Shown: piece after piece, positions 26,371-33,699 of the stretch
How the letters are laid out: every line of letters starts with the position of its first letter
How positions within the stretch are numbered: position 1 is the stretch's first letter
From: RGIG3009 sp045541495
GTDB lineage: Bacteria; Bacillota; Clostridia; Oscillospirales; Acutalibacteraceae
NCBI GenBank assembly: GCA_045541495.1
Contig: JAZQJE010000040.1
Location: 1 to 64,000, forward strand
Direction of reading: 5' to 3'
Length of the DNA stretch: 64,000 nucleotides
Notes under the pieces: model-generated
What the model was told of the DNA's origin: nothing
The model's database searches: none
What the model saw: only the letters and a program-made list of their open reading frames with translations
Program-made: the position numbers and the translations under genes

Positions 26371-27900
26371 TTATAAGGTAAGAAGCAACATGGTATCTTC
26401 TGTTAATATATTCTCTGTCAAGTTGTTTTCCGCATAAATATCGTCCACCGAAATGTGCTCGGCTTTGGCAATATCCCAAATCGTTTCTCCCGCTGATGCA
26501 AAATAGATCTTCATACAACAACGATCCATGCCCTCTTCTTGGGTGTATGGCGCGGTATCGTCGGCACTCATGGCACAGATTGCCGTGCAATCGTCACTTT
26601 CCGTGTAAAGACGGTCAACGCCCACCGTTAGTTGCAGATCCACCGTTTTCCCCGAGATCCTATATTCCGTTTTCAATACCGTTACCGTCGGCAACATACA
26701 TTCAGCGGTTTCAGTGTGAGTCAAGGTGAAGTCGACAGGACGCTCGTAATACGAGAGCACACCGTTCTCATCTCGTGTCAGCATGCAAACCAACAGTTTG
26801 TTATCTGTAAAGCTATTTTCCTTTTCGCAACGTCCGTCAGCGCTTGTTATCTCACACCATAGATCGATCACATCATGAATATCGGCATCGGGTAATTCTA
26901 CGGTGACGGGTGTTTTGATGGTATCTTGCGTGATCTTCGTGATACGAGAAAGTGCCACCCGTGTCTTTTCTGTTTTCAACGGAAATCGAGTATGATAGGC
27001 GTCACTGATCAAATTGCAAAATTCCGTACGGTATGCCTGCACAGTGATAAGTATTTTGGCACTTAGCGACAACAGTTTGTTTTCTCCGCCCGGATTTTGA
27101 GTGGGATGAACTTCGCAAAACAACAAGGAAGCCTTACAAGAGCAAAGACCTTCTTCGTCAAGACCTTCCGCATCTATGATCTGGCTAAAAAGAATGGTGT
27201 TTTCAGAACATCCCAAAACACCCGCAACCGTATCCGTGGCATAAACCGTTTTCAGTAAGATCTCGCCTTTAACAACGACCTTCCCCATCATGATCTTGCA
27301 ATCGGTAATACAAGGAACTGCTTCAGTACGGATGAGCATTTCCGCTTGATTACCACCGACAAGTTCTAATACTTCATTGATCGAAAACGCCTTTTGTGCA
27401 AAGGCTACCGGCTTTGAATAGCCTACGGTTTGGTTTTGCGTACAGATCGATTCACAGTCCGTTGATTCAACAATTGTCCGCTCACGTTCGCCCGTTACCG
27501 TTAATTTTACGCTGAAAGCGCCATGAACATCCACCCGTCGCGGACTGGTAGCGCGGCAATTGACATAGTTGACCTTTGTAGCAAGTTGAATATGGCAATT
27601 GCTGCTTATCTCCTTTACGGTAAAAACGGAGGTGAAGGGTTGCGTATTTTCAAAACTGCGCACACATTTACGGTCTTCATCCAAATACAAAATTTGCAGC
27701 CAAACCGTTCCATCCGCCATTATACGGTCTCCGCTGACCTGATGAGTTTGCACCACTGGTTTCATGATACATTTTAACACGGCGGCTATATCCGGCAAAT
27801 ATTCCGGTAATACAAAATCGCAATCCACAGGCCGCTCATCAAAATCATCAAACACGGTATCTATCGTGTTGATCTGTTTCATGGTGGTTTGAAGTTCCAT
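26371..27900 (-). CDS. sipL: SPOCS/DUF3794 repeat protein with C-terminal LysM, SipL-like spore coat protein
   Basis: 509 residues. Several SPOCS (DUF3794) repeats run through the protein (the first near residue 30, FVLPEYLPDIAAVLKC), followed by a LysM domain in the last 47 residues (FASAGETIWDIAKAEHISV...NNLT). This layout and length match C. difficile SipL, which binds SpoIVA and links the coat basement layer. The next gene upstream is spoVM, whose product also anchors SpoIVA, which supports the call. RBS AGGGAGAG. A SigE-like promoter precedes it. The exact orthology to SipL is inferred from architecture and context. Confidence 0.82.
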   Translation of the reverse strand: MELQTTMKQINTIDTVFDDFDERPVDCDFVLPEYLPDIAAVLKCIMKPVVQTHQVSGDRIMADGTVWLQILYLDEDRKCVRSFENTQPFTSVFTVKEISSNCHIQLATKVNYVNCRATSPRRVDVHGAFSVKLTVTGERERTIVESTDCESICTQNQTVGYSKPVAFAQKAFSINEVLELVGGNQAEMLIRTEAVPCITDCKIMMGKVVVKGEILLKTVYATDTVAGVLGCSENTILFSQIIDAEGLDEEGLCSCKASLLFCEVHPTQNPGGENKLLSLSAKILITVQAYRTEFCNLISDAYHTRFPLKTEKTRVALSRITKITQDTIKTPVTVELPDADIHDVIDLWCEITSADGRCEKENSFTDNKLLVCMLTRDENGVLSYYERPVDFTLTHTETAECMLPTVTVLKTEYRISGKTVDLQLTVGVDRLYTESDDCTAICAMSADDTAPYTQEEGMDRCCMKIYFASAGETIWDIAKAEHISVDDIYAENNLTENILTEDTMLLLTL

Positions 27901-27934
27901 GTTATTCTCTCCCTTTTACGGCATTTTCATTGAC

Positions 27935-27962
27935 ACTATATTCAAATGAACTTTAAAATATA
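27935..27962 (-). promoter_or_regulatory. Possible sporulation SigE promoter of sipL
   Basis: GGTATATT and AATATAGT separated by 14 bases, each one base off the mother-cell SigE boxes as I recall them. The -10 box lies 35 bases before the sipL ATG. sipL is SigE-dependent in C. difficile, so the match is expected, but it is short. Confidence 0.45.
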
Positions 27963-27970
27963 CCATAAAC

Positions 27971-28004
27971 AAAAAGGCATCCGCTTGGAGCGGATGCCTT
28001 TTTT
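27971..28004 (-). terminator. Intrinsic terminator after spoVM
   Basis: A perfect GC-rich stem (GGCATCCGCT with its complement) with A and T runs on both sides, directly after the spoVM stop; it may work in both directions. Confidence 0.92.
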
Positions 28005-28005
28005 A

Positions 28006-28095
28006 TCATTCAACGATTTGATCCTTTTTGATCTTAAACATACTCCGTAACAAGGCACTCAAGAATCTCGGACTCTTTACCACAACAATCTGCAT
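28006..28095 (-). CDS. spoVM: Stage V sporulation protein M
   Basis: A 29-residue amphipathic peptide, MQIVVVKSPRFLSALLRSMF followed by a basic tail. It matches B. subtilis SpoVM (26 residues, MKFYTIKLPKFLGG...) in length, in Pro9 (needed for curvature sensing), in Phe11-Leu12 and in Arg17. SpoVM sits on the convex forespore membrane and recruits the SpoIVA coat ATPase. ATG 28093-28095 is 7 bases after GGGAGGA. A terminator follows at once. Its neighbour sipL acts on the same SpoIVA layer. The gene is easily missed because of its size. Confidence 0.88.
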   Translation of the reverse strand: MQIVVVKSPRFLSALLRSMFKIKKDQIVE

Positions 28096-28121
28096 ACAAA
28101 GATCCTCCCTATGTTGTAAGT

Positions 28122-28271
28122 TTATCCGCACCGAACCAACGAAAGGCCGGCAAGAACCAATACAATCGCCGCAATCATTAAAATGAAGCGGGTGGGGAAA
28201 GTGATCGCTACCAACATCCCCGCACCAAAGGCCGCACAATATCCTCCGGTACAGCAATTTCGTCTTCTCAT
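28122..28271 (-). CDS. Unnamed 49-residue membrane protein upstream of spoVM
   Basis: The open frame starts MRRRNCCTGGYCAAFGAG and contains one hydrophobic span (about residues 17-45), ending LVRCG. The basic N-terminus followed by a Cys-Cys pair suggests the N-terminus stays in the cytoplasm. ATG 28269-28271 has GGGGAG at 6 bases, which is a proper site. Only 26 bases separate it from the spoVM ATG, and a terminator bounds the pair on each side, so the two are probably one transcript. I do not recognise the family. A sporulation role is inferred only from position. Confidence 0.72.
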   Translation of the reverse strand: MRRRNCCTGGYCAAFGAGMLVAITFPTRFILMIAAIVLVLAGLSLVRCG

Positions 28272-28333
28272 ACTGCTCTCCCCTTTTTGGCTTATGTATT
28301 AACAGCATATTCCACAGCAGAGAGTTTGTGACA

Positions 28334-28366
28334 AAAAAAGGCCCGCACAAATATTGTGCAGGCCTT
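28334..28366 (-). terminator. Intrinsic terminator after ugpC
   Basis: AAAGGCCTGCACAA-type stem with one mismatch, followed by TTTTTTTG on the minus strand, 11 bases after the stop. Confidence 0.9.
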
Positions 28367-28377
28367 TGGGATACTGA

Positions 28378-29532
28378 TTAGTTGCAGATAGTCTTCTCGG
28401 TTTCTTTATCGAACAGATGGATCTTGGTGTTATCCATAACCATATCCACTTCATCACCGGGACGAGCGGTAGAGGTAGGATCAACACGAGCAACCAAATT
28501 GAATCCTTCCACATTGAAGTACAGAAACGTTTCGGCACCCATCAACTCGGTAACTTCGATGTTGGCGCGAATACCGCAATCGTTGAAGGTTTCCATAAAA
28601 CGAGGCTCGTCATGAATATCCTCAGGACGGATACCCATGATAACTTCTTTTTCGCCTTCTTTGCCGACAAATGCATCCAAAACGCCTTTTTCGTTTTTGG
28701 AATCGGGCAACGGAATAAGGTATTTCTTACCCTTTCTCGTCTTGGTATCTTCGGAACCGAATTCCACGAAGAATTTACCGTCTTTCTTCTTCAAAACAGA
28801 ATCTACAAAGTTCATTTGAGGACTACCGATAAAGCCAGCAACGAACATATTACCGGGTTGGCTATACAACTTATTGGGGGTATCAACCTGCTGGATCAAA
28901 CCATCTTTCATAACCACGATGCGATCACCCATGGTCATAGCTTCGGTCTGGTCATGGGTAACATAAATGAACGTGGTACCTAATTTTTGGTGCAACTTGG
29001 AGATCTCCGTTCTCATTTGAGCACGCAATTTCGCATCCAAGTTGGACAGCGGTTCGTCCAGCAAGAAGACCTTAGGTTCACGAACGATGGCACGACCGAG
29101 CGCAACACGCTGGCGCTGACCACCGGACAAAGCCTTTGGTTTTCTGTCGAGCAGGTGAGCAATATCCAAAATGCGAGCCGCCTCTTCTACGCGGCGTTTG
29201 ATCTCGTCACGAGGAGTTTTACGCAATTTCAAACCGAAAGCCATGTTTTCAAACACGGTCATGTGGGGATACAGAGCATAGTTCTGGAACACCATGGCGA
29301 TGTCACGATCTTTAGGAGCAACATCGTTGACCAAACGGTCGCCGATGTATAACTCACCGTCGGAAATTTCTTCCAAACCGGCGATCATACGCAGAGTGGT
29401 GGATTTACCACAACCGGAAGGACCAACCAGAATGATGAATTCCTTGTCTTTGATTTCCAAATTAAAATCGGAAACCGCGACAACACCACCGGGATATTTT
29501 TTGTAAATCCCTTTTAAAGACAAACTTGCCAT
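28378..29532 (-). CDS. ugpC: Sugar ABC transporter ATP-binding protein, UgpC/MsmX family
   Basis: 384 residues. The ATPase domain (1 to about 235) has Walker A GPSGCGKSTT, signature LSGGQRQRVALGRAI, Walker B VFLLDEPLSNLD and the switch His in THDQTEAMTMGD. The C-terminal part is the TOBE/OB domain (GIRPEDIHDEP). Single unlinked ATPases of this family (MsmX, MsiK) energise many carbohydrate transporters; no permease or binding protein is nearby, and flanking terminators make it monocistronic. Start ATG 29530-29532 (MASLSLKG) after GGAGGT. Which sugars it serves cannot be told here. Confidence 0.9.
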   Translation of the reverse strand: MASLSLKGIYKKYPGGVVAVSDFNLEIKDKEFIILVGPSGCGKSTTLRMIAGLEEISDGELYIGDRLVNDVAPKDRDIAMVFQNYALYPHMTVFENMAFGLKLRKTPRDEIKRRVEEAARILDIAHLLDRKPKALSGGQRQRVALGRAIVREPKVFLLDEPLSNLDAKLRAQMRTEISKLHQKLGTTFIYVTHDQTEAMTMGDRIVVMKDGLIQQVDTPNKLYSQPGNMFVAGFIGSPQMNFVDSVLKKKDGKFFVEFGSEDTKTRKGKKYLIPLPDSKNEKGVLDAFVGKEGEKEVIMGIRPEDIHDEPRFMETFNDCGIRANIEVTELMGAETFLYFNVEGFNLVARVDPTSTARPGDEVDMVMDNTKIHLFDKETEKTICN

Positions 29533-29633
29533 TTGAAGACCTCCATCTTTTGTAGTAGGTAACCACATTTTGGACACTCTACTATATTGTCCCTATTTTA
29601 ACAAAAAATTTTTCTTTATGCCATCCCAATAAT

Positions 29634-29678
29634 ACACAAACTTTTTTGATTTATTTGTTTGTGTTGAACAAAATGTTC
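29634..29678. repeat. Two adjacent inverted repeats in the ugpC upstream region
   Basis: ACACAAAC (29634-29641) pairs with GTTTGTGT (29657-29664), and directly beside it lies the perfect dyad GAACA-AAA-TGTTC (29666-29678). They sit in the 162-base gap between rsuA and ugpC, about 100-145 bases before the ugpC start. They could be operators for sugar regulation or a poor terminator for rsuA. No clear SigA promoter was found in this gap. Confidence 0.45.
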
Positions 29679-29694
29679 CAAAAGAGATGAAAAT

Positions 29695-30408
29695 TCAACA
29701 AAAAGGAAGCATGCTCTCTTCGTCGGCGAGGAAACGGCTTTCCCCTTCTCTTAAAGACGGATCCAGCATCAAGTTGCCGATGGACAATCGTTTCAGCCAT
29801 ACAACACCGCGCTCCCGCGTACCGAACATACGCTTGATTTGGTGATACCGGCCCTCGGTAATACGCACTTCCGCGAGAGGCGTATCGCTGTCTTCAAGAA
29901 TACGCAAAGAAGCGGGACGGCACACGGTGCCGTCTGTCAAGATAATCCCTGCCTGAAAAGCATCCGAATCCGCTTGTGTCAACGGTCCGTCCAAACGGAC
30001 GTGATAACACTTTTCCACCGCTTTTTTCGGTGATAACATTCGATGGGCATACTCGCCGTCATCCGTAAGGATCACCAACCCGACGGTATCTTTGTCCAAT
30101 CGCCCCGCGGGGAACAATCCTTTGCGCCGTTGATCGGGAGGGAGCAGATCCACCACCGTCGGCACTTTCGGATCCCGCGACACACATAAAATACCCGCCG
30201 GTTTATTGAGCATGACATACACATATCGGTGATAAGCAAGCGATTGTCCTGAAACACAAATATGGTTTCTGTCACCATCCACTTTTGTAGCGGGATCACG
30301 ACAAACAACGCCGTCAACCGTTACTGCACCGCGACGGATCAACCGCACCGTATCACTGCGGCTCATCGTCCCCTGTGAGGCGATCAATTTATCCAGACGT
30401 TGTACCAT
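29695..30408 (-). CDS. rsuA: Small-subunit-type rRNA pseudouridine synthase (RsuA/RluB family)
   Basis: 237 residues. An N-terminal S4 RNA-binding domain (RLDKLIASQGTMSRSD...) is followed by the synthase domain: YVMLNKPAGILCVS, the catalytic Asp in GRLDKDTVGLVILTDDG near residue 100, and EGRYHQIKRMFG. The short form of the family fits RsuA (16S U516), but RluB/E/F-type specificity cannot be excluded. ATG 30406-30408 follows AAAGGA. It is separated from the upstream DUF4830 gene by 12 bases. Confidence 0.85.
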   Translation of the reverse strand: MVQRLDKLIASQGTMSRSDTVRLIRRGAVTVDGVVCRDPATKVDGDRNHICVSGQSLAYHRYVYVMLNKPAGILCVSRDPKVPTVVDLLPPDQRRKGLFPAGRLDKDTVGLVILTDDGEYAHRMLSPKKAVEKCYHVRLDGPLTQADSDAFQAGIILTDGTVCRPASLRILEDSDTPLAEVRITEGRYHQIKRMFGTRERGVVWLKRLSIGNLMLDPSLREGESRFLADEESMLPFC

Positions 30409-30420
30409 ACATAACATCCT

Positions 30421-30882
30421 TTACAACAATGCTTTCTCCCCGTCAGTGGTATCAATGTGTCCCGCAATCACCGTATTGCGATATACATACAAATGAGCGG
30501 CGGAAGCACCGCTGCCGCCTACCACGCGATAGGAATACAACTTTACCCGTTTTCCCAAATAGGGCTCCAAGTCCAAGCCTGCTTGCTTTTGCAATTCATT
30601 GTATGACAACAAAGCGGCGTCCGGTTCATCGGGAATACGGATCTCGCGGATCTGGGTAGCTTCTTCTTCCACTTCATACCCGAGATTTTTTAGAAAAGCG
30701 ACTCGTTCTTTCCCCGTGTCAACCACCGTACTGATGACAGGAACACCCGAAACGGCAGTAGCATCCGATACGGGGATCAACAGCGAGACCGTGGCCAAAA
30801 CGGCAACTACTGCCAAGCATACCAATGCGGACAACAACTGCTTTTTGCCGGTTTTTACAGATAATACGAACACAACATGCAC
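30421..30882 (-). CDS. DUF4830-domain membrane-anchored protein
   Basis: About 150 residues with an N-terminal signal-anchor (LLSALVCLAVVAVLATVSLL, roughly residues 16-35) and an exported domain. The domain has ERVAFLKNLGYEVEEE, a YNELQKQAGLDLEPYLGKRV stretch and a C-terminal LYVYRNTVIAGHIDT, the pattern I know as DUF4830 in Firmicutes. Function unknown. The start is uncertain: the GTG at 30880-30882 abuts its AGGGA site, and a GTG three codons later has better spacing. It is probably co-transcribed with rsuA. Confidence 0.75.
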   Translation of the reverse strand: MHVVFVLSVKTGKKQLLSALVCLAVVAVLATVSLLIPVSDATAVSGVPVISTVVDTGKERVAFLKNLGYEVEEEATQIREIRIPDEPDAALLSYNELQKQAGLDLEPYLGKRVKLYSYRVVGGSGASAAHLYVYRNTVIAGHIDTTDGEKALL

Positions 30883-30936
30883 TTCCCTATTTCATAGATT
30901 TTGTACATGTATATGCTCATTTCATAGTCGGTATGA

Positions 30937-32010
30937 TTACAGGATCAAGAGTTCCTTGGGACAATGAGTCAGATCGCGGCAACCATCTTCGGTGATCAGC
31001 GCCATATCTTCGATACGTACGCCGAAACGACCTTCCAGATAAATACCGGGCTCTACGGTAACGATGTTACCAACCTGTAACAGCCGTTCGCCCGCGCGAG
31101 GTGATAGATTAGGACCTTCATGAATCTGCACGCCCACACCATGGCCTGTACCGTGACCGAAGCAATCGCCGTAACCGGAGGTGGCAATGATATCACGTGC
31201 CGCCGCATCTCCTTTCACGCAGGGCAAACCGGGGCGCAACACAGCCAACGACGCTTGCTGGGCCTTTAGCACTGTATTGTAGATTTCCCGTTGTTCATCG
31301 GTAACAAATCCCACCGCTACGGTACGTGTCATATCGGAATGATAACCGTCGATGACCACACCGAAATCCATGGTGACGAAATCGCCCTTTTCAATCGGCT
31401 TATTTGTTGGGATACCATGAGGCAAAGAAGAGTTGGTACCCGAAACCACGATAAAATCAAAAGCCACCCGCTGAGCGCCTTGCCGCCGCAAATAGAATTC
31501 CAATTCCAGTGCCGTTTCCCGTTCGGTAACACCTTCCCGAATGAAGGGTAAAATATGCTCAAATCCCGCTTCGGTCAATTGTTGCGCCTGCTCGATCAAC
31601 GCGATCTCTCGTTCGTCTTTCACCGCGCGCATATCCGAAAGCCAAGTATCCAGTTTATTTTCCGTTTCAAATACTACGTTTGTCACAATGGCTTCCAAAG
31701 CGGCTTTTTGCGCTAGCGACGTTTCGCCCGTTTCTAAAAAGATCCGTTCGAGATCGTTTTTTTTCACAAGATCGATCAGTGTTTGCGATAACCGATTGAT
31801 CATCACACATTGCGCACCTTTCACGGTGTTTTTCGCCATTTCAATATAACGAAAATCTGTGAGAAAATATATATCATTACGCGTCAGAAAGATCCAACTG
31901 TCTCCTGAGGGGAATCCCGTTAAATAGCACAAATTATGGGGAGCCGAAACCAGTGCCGCCGCACGGTCATCGGGCAGTTTTTCCGCCAACAGTTCCAGTT
32001 TTGTTTTCAT
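30937..32010 (-). CDS. M24 family Xaa-Pro aminopeptidase
   Basis: 357 residues. A creatinase-type N-terminal domain (to about residue 125) precedes a pita-bread metallopeptidase domain. The metal ligands are visible: MDFGVVIDGYHSDMTRT (two Asp), GTGHGVGVQIHEGP (His), TVEPGIY (Glu) and RIEDM (Glu). It releases N-terminal residues before proline and is cytosolic (no signal). ATG 32008-32010 overlaps the stop of the TIM-barrel gene by 4 bases. Common label is PepP or PapA; I leave the symbol open. Confidence 0.9.
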   Translation of the reverse strand: MKTKLELLAEKLPDDRAAALVSAPHNLCYLTGFPSGDSWIFLTRNDIYFLTDFRYIEMAKNTVKGAQCVMINRLSQTLIDLVKKNDLERIFLETGETSLAQKAALEAIVTNVVFETENKLDTWLSDMRAVKDEREIALIEQAQQLTEAGFEHILPFIREGVTERETALELEFYLRRQGAQRVAFDFIVVSGTNSSLPHGIPTNKPIEKGDFVTMDFGVVIDGYHSDMTRTVAVGFVTDEQREIYNTVLKAQQASLAVLRPGLPCVKGDAAARDIIATSGYGDCFGHGTGHGVGVQIHEGPNLSPRAGERLLQVGNIVTVEPGIYLEGRFGVRIEDMALITEDGCRDLTHCPKELLIL

Positions 32011-32861
32011 GGTTGTGCACCTCCGTATAATGCTGACAACGTGCAAGCGTCTTCTGCTTGAGTACCATCGGATTCACAAATGATGGTGGGCGTAAGCCTC
32101 CGTTGACGGATTAGTGTCATCAGCGGAGCCGGTTCAGGTCCGTAGATCTCGTCGGTAAAGGTTAGATGACGTTTTTCGCCGCCTTTGGTATATTCGATTT
32201 TGGAAAAATGCGCATGGAAGCCGGCGGCACGTTCCGCCCCTAATTCCTTGTGCAACCGATCCAACAAAGCGCCAAAAGCTTCTTCCGTGTTCAATCCACC
32301 TTGAGTACGACTATTGAGATGGCCGAAATCGATGCAGGGCAAAAACCGATCGTCCAGTTGGCAAAAGGTAAACACCTCGTCCAGATCACCCAGTTGGTTG
32401 ATCTTCCCCATTGTTTCGGGGCAAATCCGAATATCAGAAAGACCTTCCGCATCCAACGCCGCTTGCGCTCGCAATAATGTTTTTCCTGCCAGCGCCGTGG
32501 CTTCGGGACGGGATAATCCGCCCAAACCACCGGGGTGTGCCACAATACGAGTACCACCCATCCAATGCACGGCACGAGCACTTTCCAGAATATAACGAAT
32601 GGAATTATCCCGTTTTTCCGGTTCAGCGGAAGCAAGAGAAATAAAGTACGGCGCGTGCAGAGAAATTTGTATGTTATGTTGTTGCGCTTGTTCTTTCAAC
32701 AAACGGGCGGTCTCTTCCGATACGCGCACACCGCGGCCACATTGGTATTCATACGCCGTTAAGCCCATACTGTTAAGCCAAGCGGGTGCTTCTACCGTGG
32801 ATTTTTTGCCCGCGGCATAAAACGCATTACCGTTTCCTGCGGGGCCGAATCTGGCAATCAC
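32007..32861 (-). CDS. Endonuclease IV-like TIM-barrel protein
   Basis: 284 residues with the metal-binding order of AP endonuclease family 2: SLHAPYFISL (His), RIVAHPGG (His), CPETMGK (Glu), CIDFGHLNSR (Asp, His), GFHAHFSKI (His) and a terminal ICESDGTQ (Glu). This is close to Nfo, which cuts at abasic sites, but the substrate loops look divergent and the genes around it are a peptidase and a HAD phosphatase, not repair genes. It could be an endonuclease IV or a related sugar isomerase-like barrel. It overlaps both neighbours by 4 bases. Confidence 0.8.
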   Translation of the reverse strand: MIARFGPAGNGNAFYAAGKKSTVEAPAWLNSMGLTAYEYQCGRGVRVSEETARLLKEQAQQHNIQISLHAPYFISLASAEPEKRDNSIRYILESARAVHWMGGTRIVAHPGGLGGLSRPEATALAGKTLLRAQAALDAEGLSDIRICPETMGKINQLGDLDEVFTFCQLDDRFLPCIDFGHLNSRTQGGLNTEEAFGALLDRLHKELGAERAAGFHAHFSKIEYTKGGEKRHLTFTDEIYGPEPAPLMTLIRQRRLTPTIICESDGTQAEDACTLSALYGGAQP

Positions 32862-33358
32862 TCGCCTCTGCCTCCTCTCCGTTCATAGATCATGGTTTCC
32901 CATTTTCGTTTGAGTTTCAAAAAAGGTTTTCCCATTTCCAATTGTATCGGTTGCAACTGAATACAAGGAATGCCGCAAAGATTAGCACCGATAATATCGG
33001 TGAACACTTGGTCGCCGATAACAACGCATTCGCGGCGTTTCAAGCCCATGCGATGCGCCCCTCGTAAAAAACCAAAGGGCAACGGTTTACACGAAAGAGA
33101 GGTGTGACGCAACGCGATACGATCAGCAAAAGGCGCCACGCGCCATTCCCACGAATTGGATACCACCGTCATACGGATCCCCGCTTGTTTCATGTCGTCC
33201 AACCATTGACGCACATCGTCAGACAATTCTTGACTGCCGTGGGTAGTCAAGGTATTATCCACATCCAAAAGCAATCCGAAGACACCTAAACGATTTAGGT
33301 CATCCAAGGTGATATCGGTAATGCGTTGTCGATATAAGGTGGGATACAATAACGACAT
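32858..33358 (-). CDS. yqeG: YqeG-family HAD phosphatase
   Basis: 166 residues of the HAD IIIA type: nucleophile motif LLLDVDNTLTTHG near residue 29, VVSNS (motif II), CKPLPFGF with the motif III Lys, and VIGDQVFTDIIGA (motif IV). Its closest characterised relative is phosphatidylglycerophosphatase Gep4-like; bacterial YqeG substrate is not established. ATG 33356-33358 (MSLLYPTLY) follows AAAGGAGAG. The rpsU terminator lies just upstream, so this three-gene unit either has an unseen promoter or depends on read-through. Confidence 0.88.
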   Translation of the reverse strand: MSLLYPTLYRQRITDITLDDLNRLGVFGLLLDVDNTLTTHGSQELSDDVRQWLDDMKQAGIRMTVVSNSWEWRVAPFADRIALRHTSLSCKPLPFGFLRGAHRMGLKRRECVVIGDQVFTDIIGANLCGIPCIQLQPIQLEMGKPFLKLKRKWETMIYERRGGRGE

Positions 33359-33384
33359 ACACGCTCTCCTTTCCCAAATACATA

Positions 33385-33419
33385 TAAAAAGCGGGCAATA
33401 TAGTATTGCCCGCTTTTTA
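33385..33419 (-). terminator. Intrinsic terminator after rpsU
   Basis: AAAAAGCGGGCAATACTA-type stem with perfect 13-15 base arms and TTTTT, starting 2 bases after the rpsU stop on the minus strand. Confidence 0.92.
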
Positions 33420-33420
33420 C

Positions 33421-33597
33421 TCATTTGAACTTTCTTTTACGAGCCGCTTCAGACTTCTTCTTACGACGAACGGAAGGCTTCTCGTAGTGCTCTCTTTTGC
33501 GAACTTCGGCAAGAACACCGGAGCGAGCACAGGATTTCTTCCATCTGCGAAGAGCGCTGTCCAGAGATTCGTTTTCTTTTACTTTAACTTCAGACAT
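33421..33597 (-). CDS. rpsU: Ribosomal protein bS21
   Basis: 58 residues: MSEVKVKENESLDSALRRWK, a Lys/Arg-rich middle and KKKSEAARKRKFK at the end, typical of S21 in the small subunit near the anti-Shine-Dalgarno. ATG 33595-33597 lies after a GGAGGGAGGG site; the longer open frame upstream covers the promoter and is not coding. It has its own promoter and terminator. Confidence 0.96.
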   Translation of the reverse strand: MSEVKVKENESLDSALRRWKKSCARSGVLAEVRKREHYEKPSVRRKKKSEAARKRKFK

Positions 33598-33652
33598 TCT
33601 TATTCCCTCCCTCCGCTTATCAGCAGGGGTAATTGTTACTGGTAACTTGGCC

Positions 33653-33681
33653 ATTATACAACAGGAAACGAATCCCGTCAA
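33653..33681 (-). promoter_or_regulatory. SigA promoter of rpsU
   Basis: TTGACG (33676-33681), 17 bases, perfect TATAAT (33653-33658), in the 102-base gap between leuS and rpsU. Confidence 0.87.
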
Positions 33682-33699
33682 GTCCTTTTTGTAATTTTA

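Noticed and set aside
28272..28333. Sporulation promoter for the 49-residue gene and spoVM
   Set aside because: TTGTCA with AATATG, and GAATATG with CATAAG, were considered. Neither fits SigA, SigE or SigK spacing well enough to report.
28096..28350. A single 114-codon frame covering spoVM
   Set aside because: Only the last 29 codons match a known protein (SpoVM) and have a ribosome binding site. The upstream part is another frame of the 49-residue gene and the ugpC terminator region.
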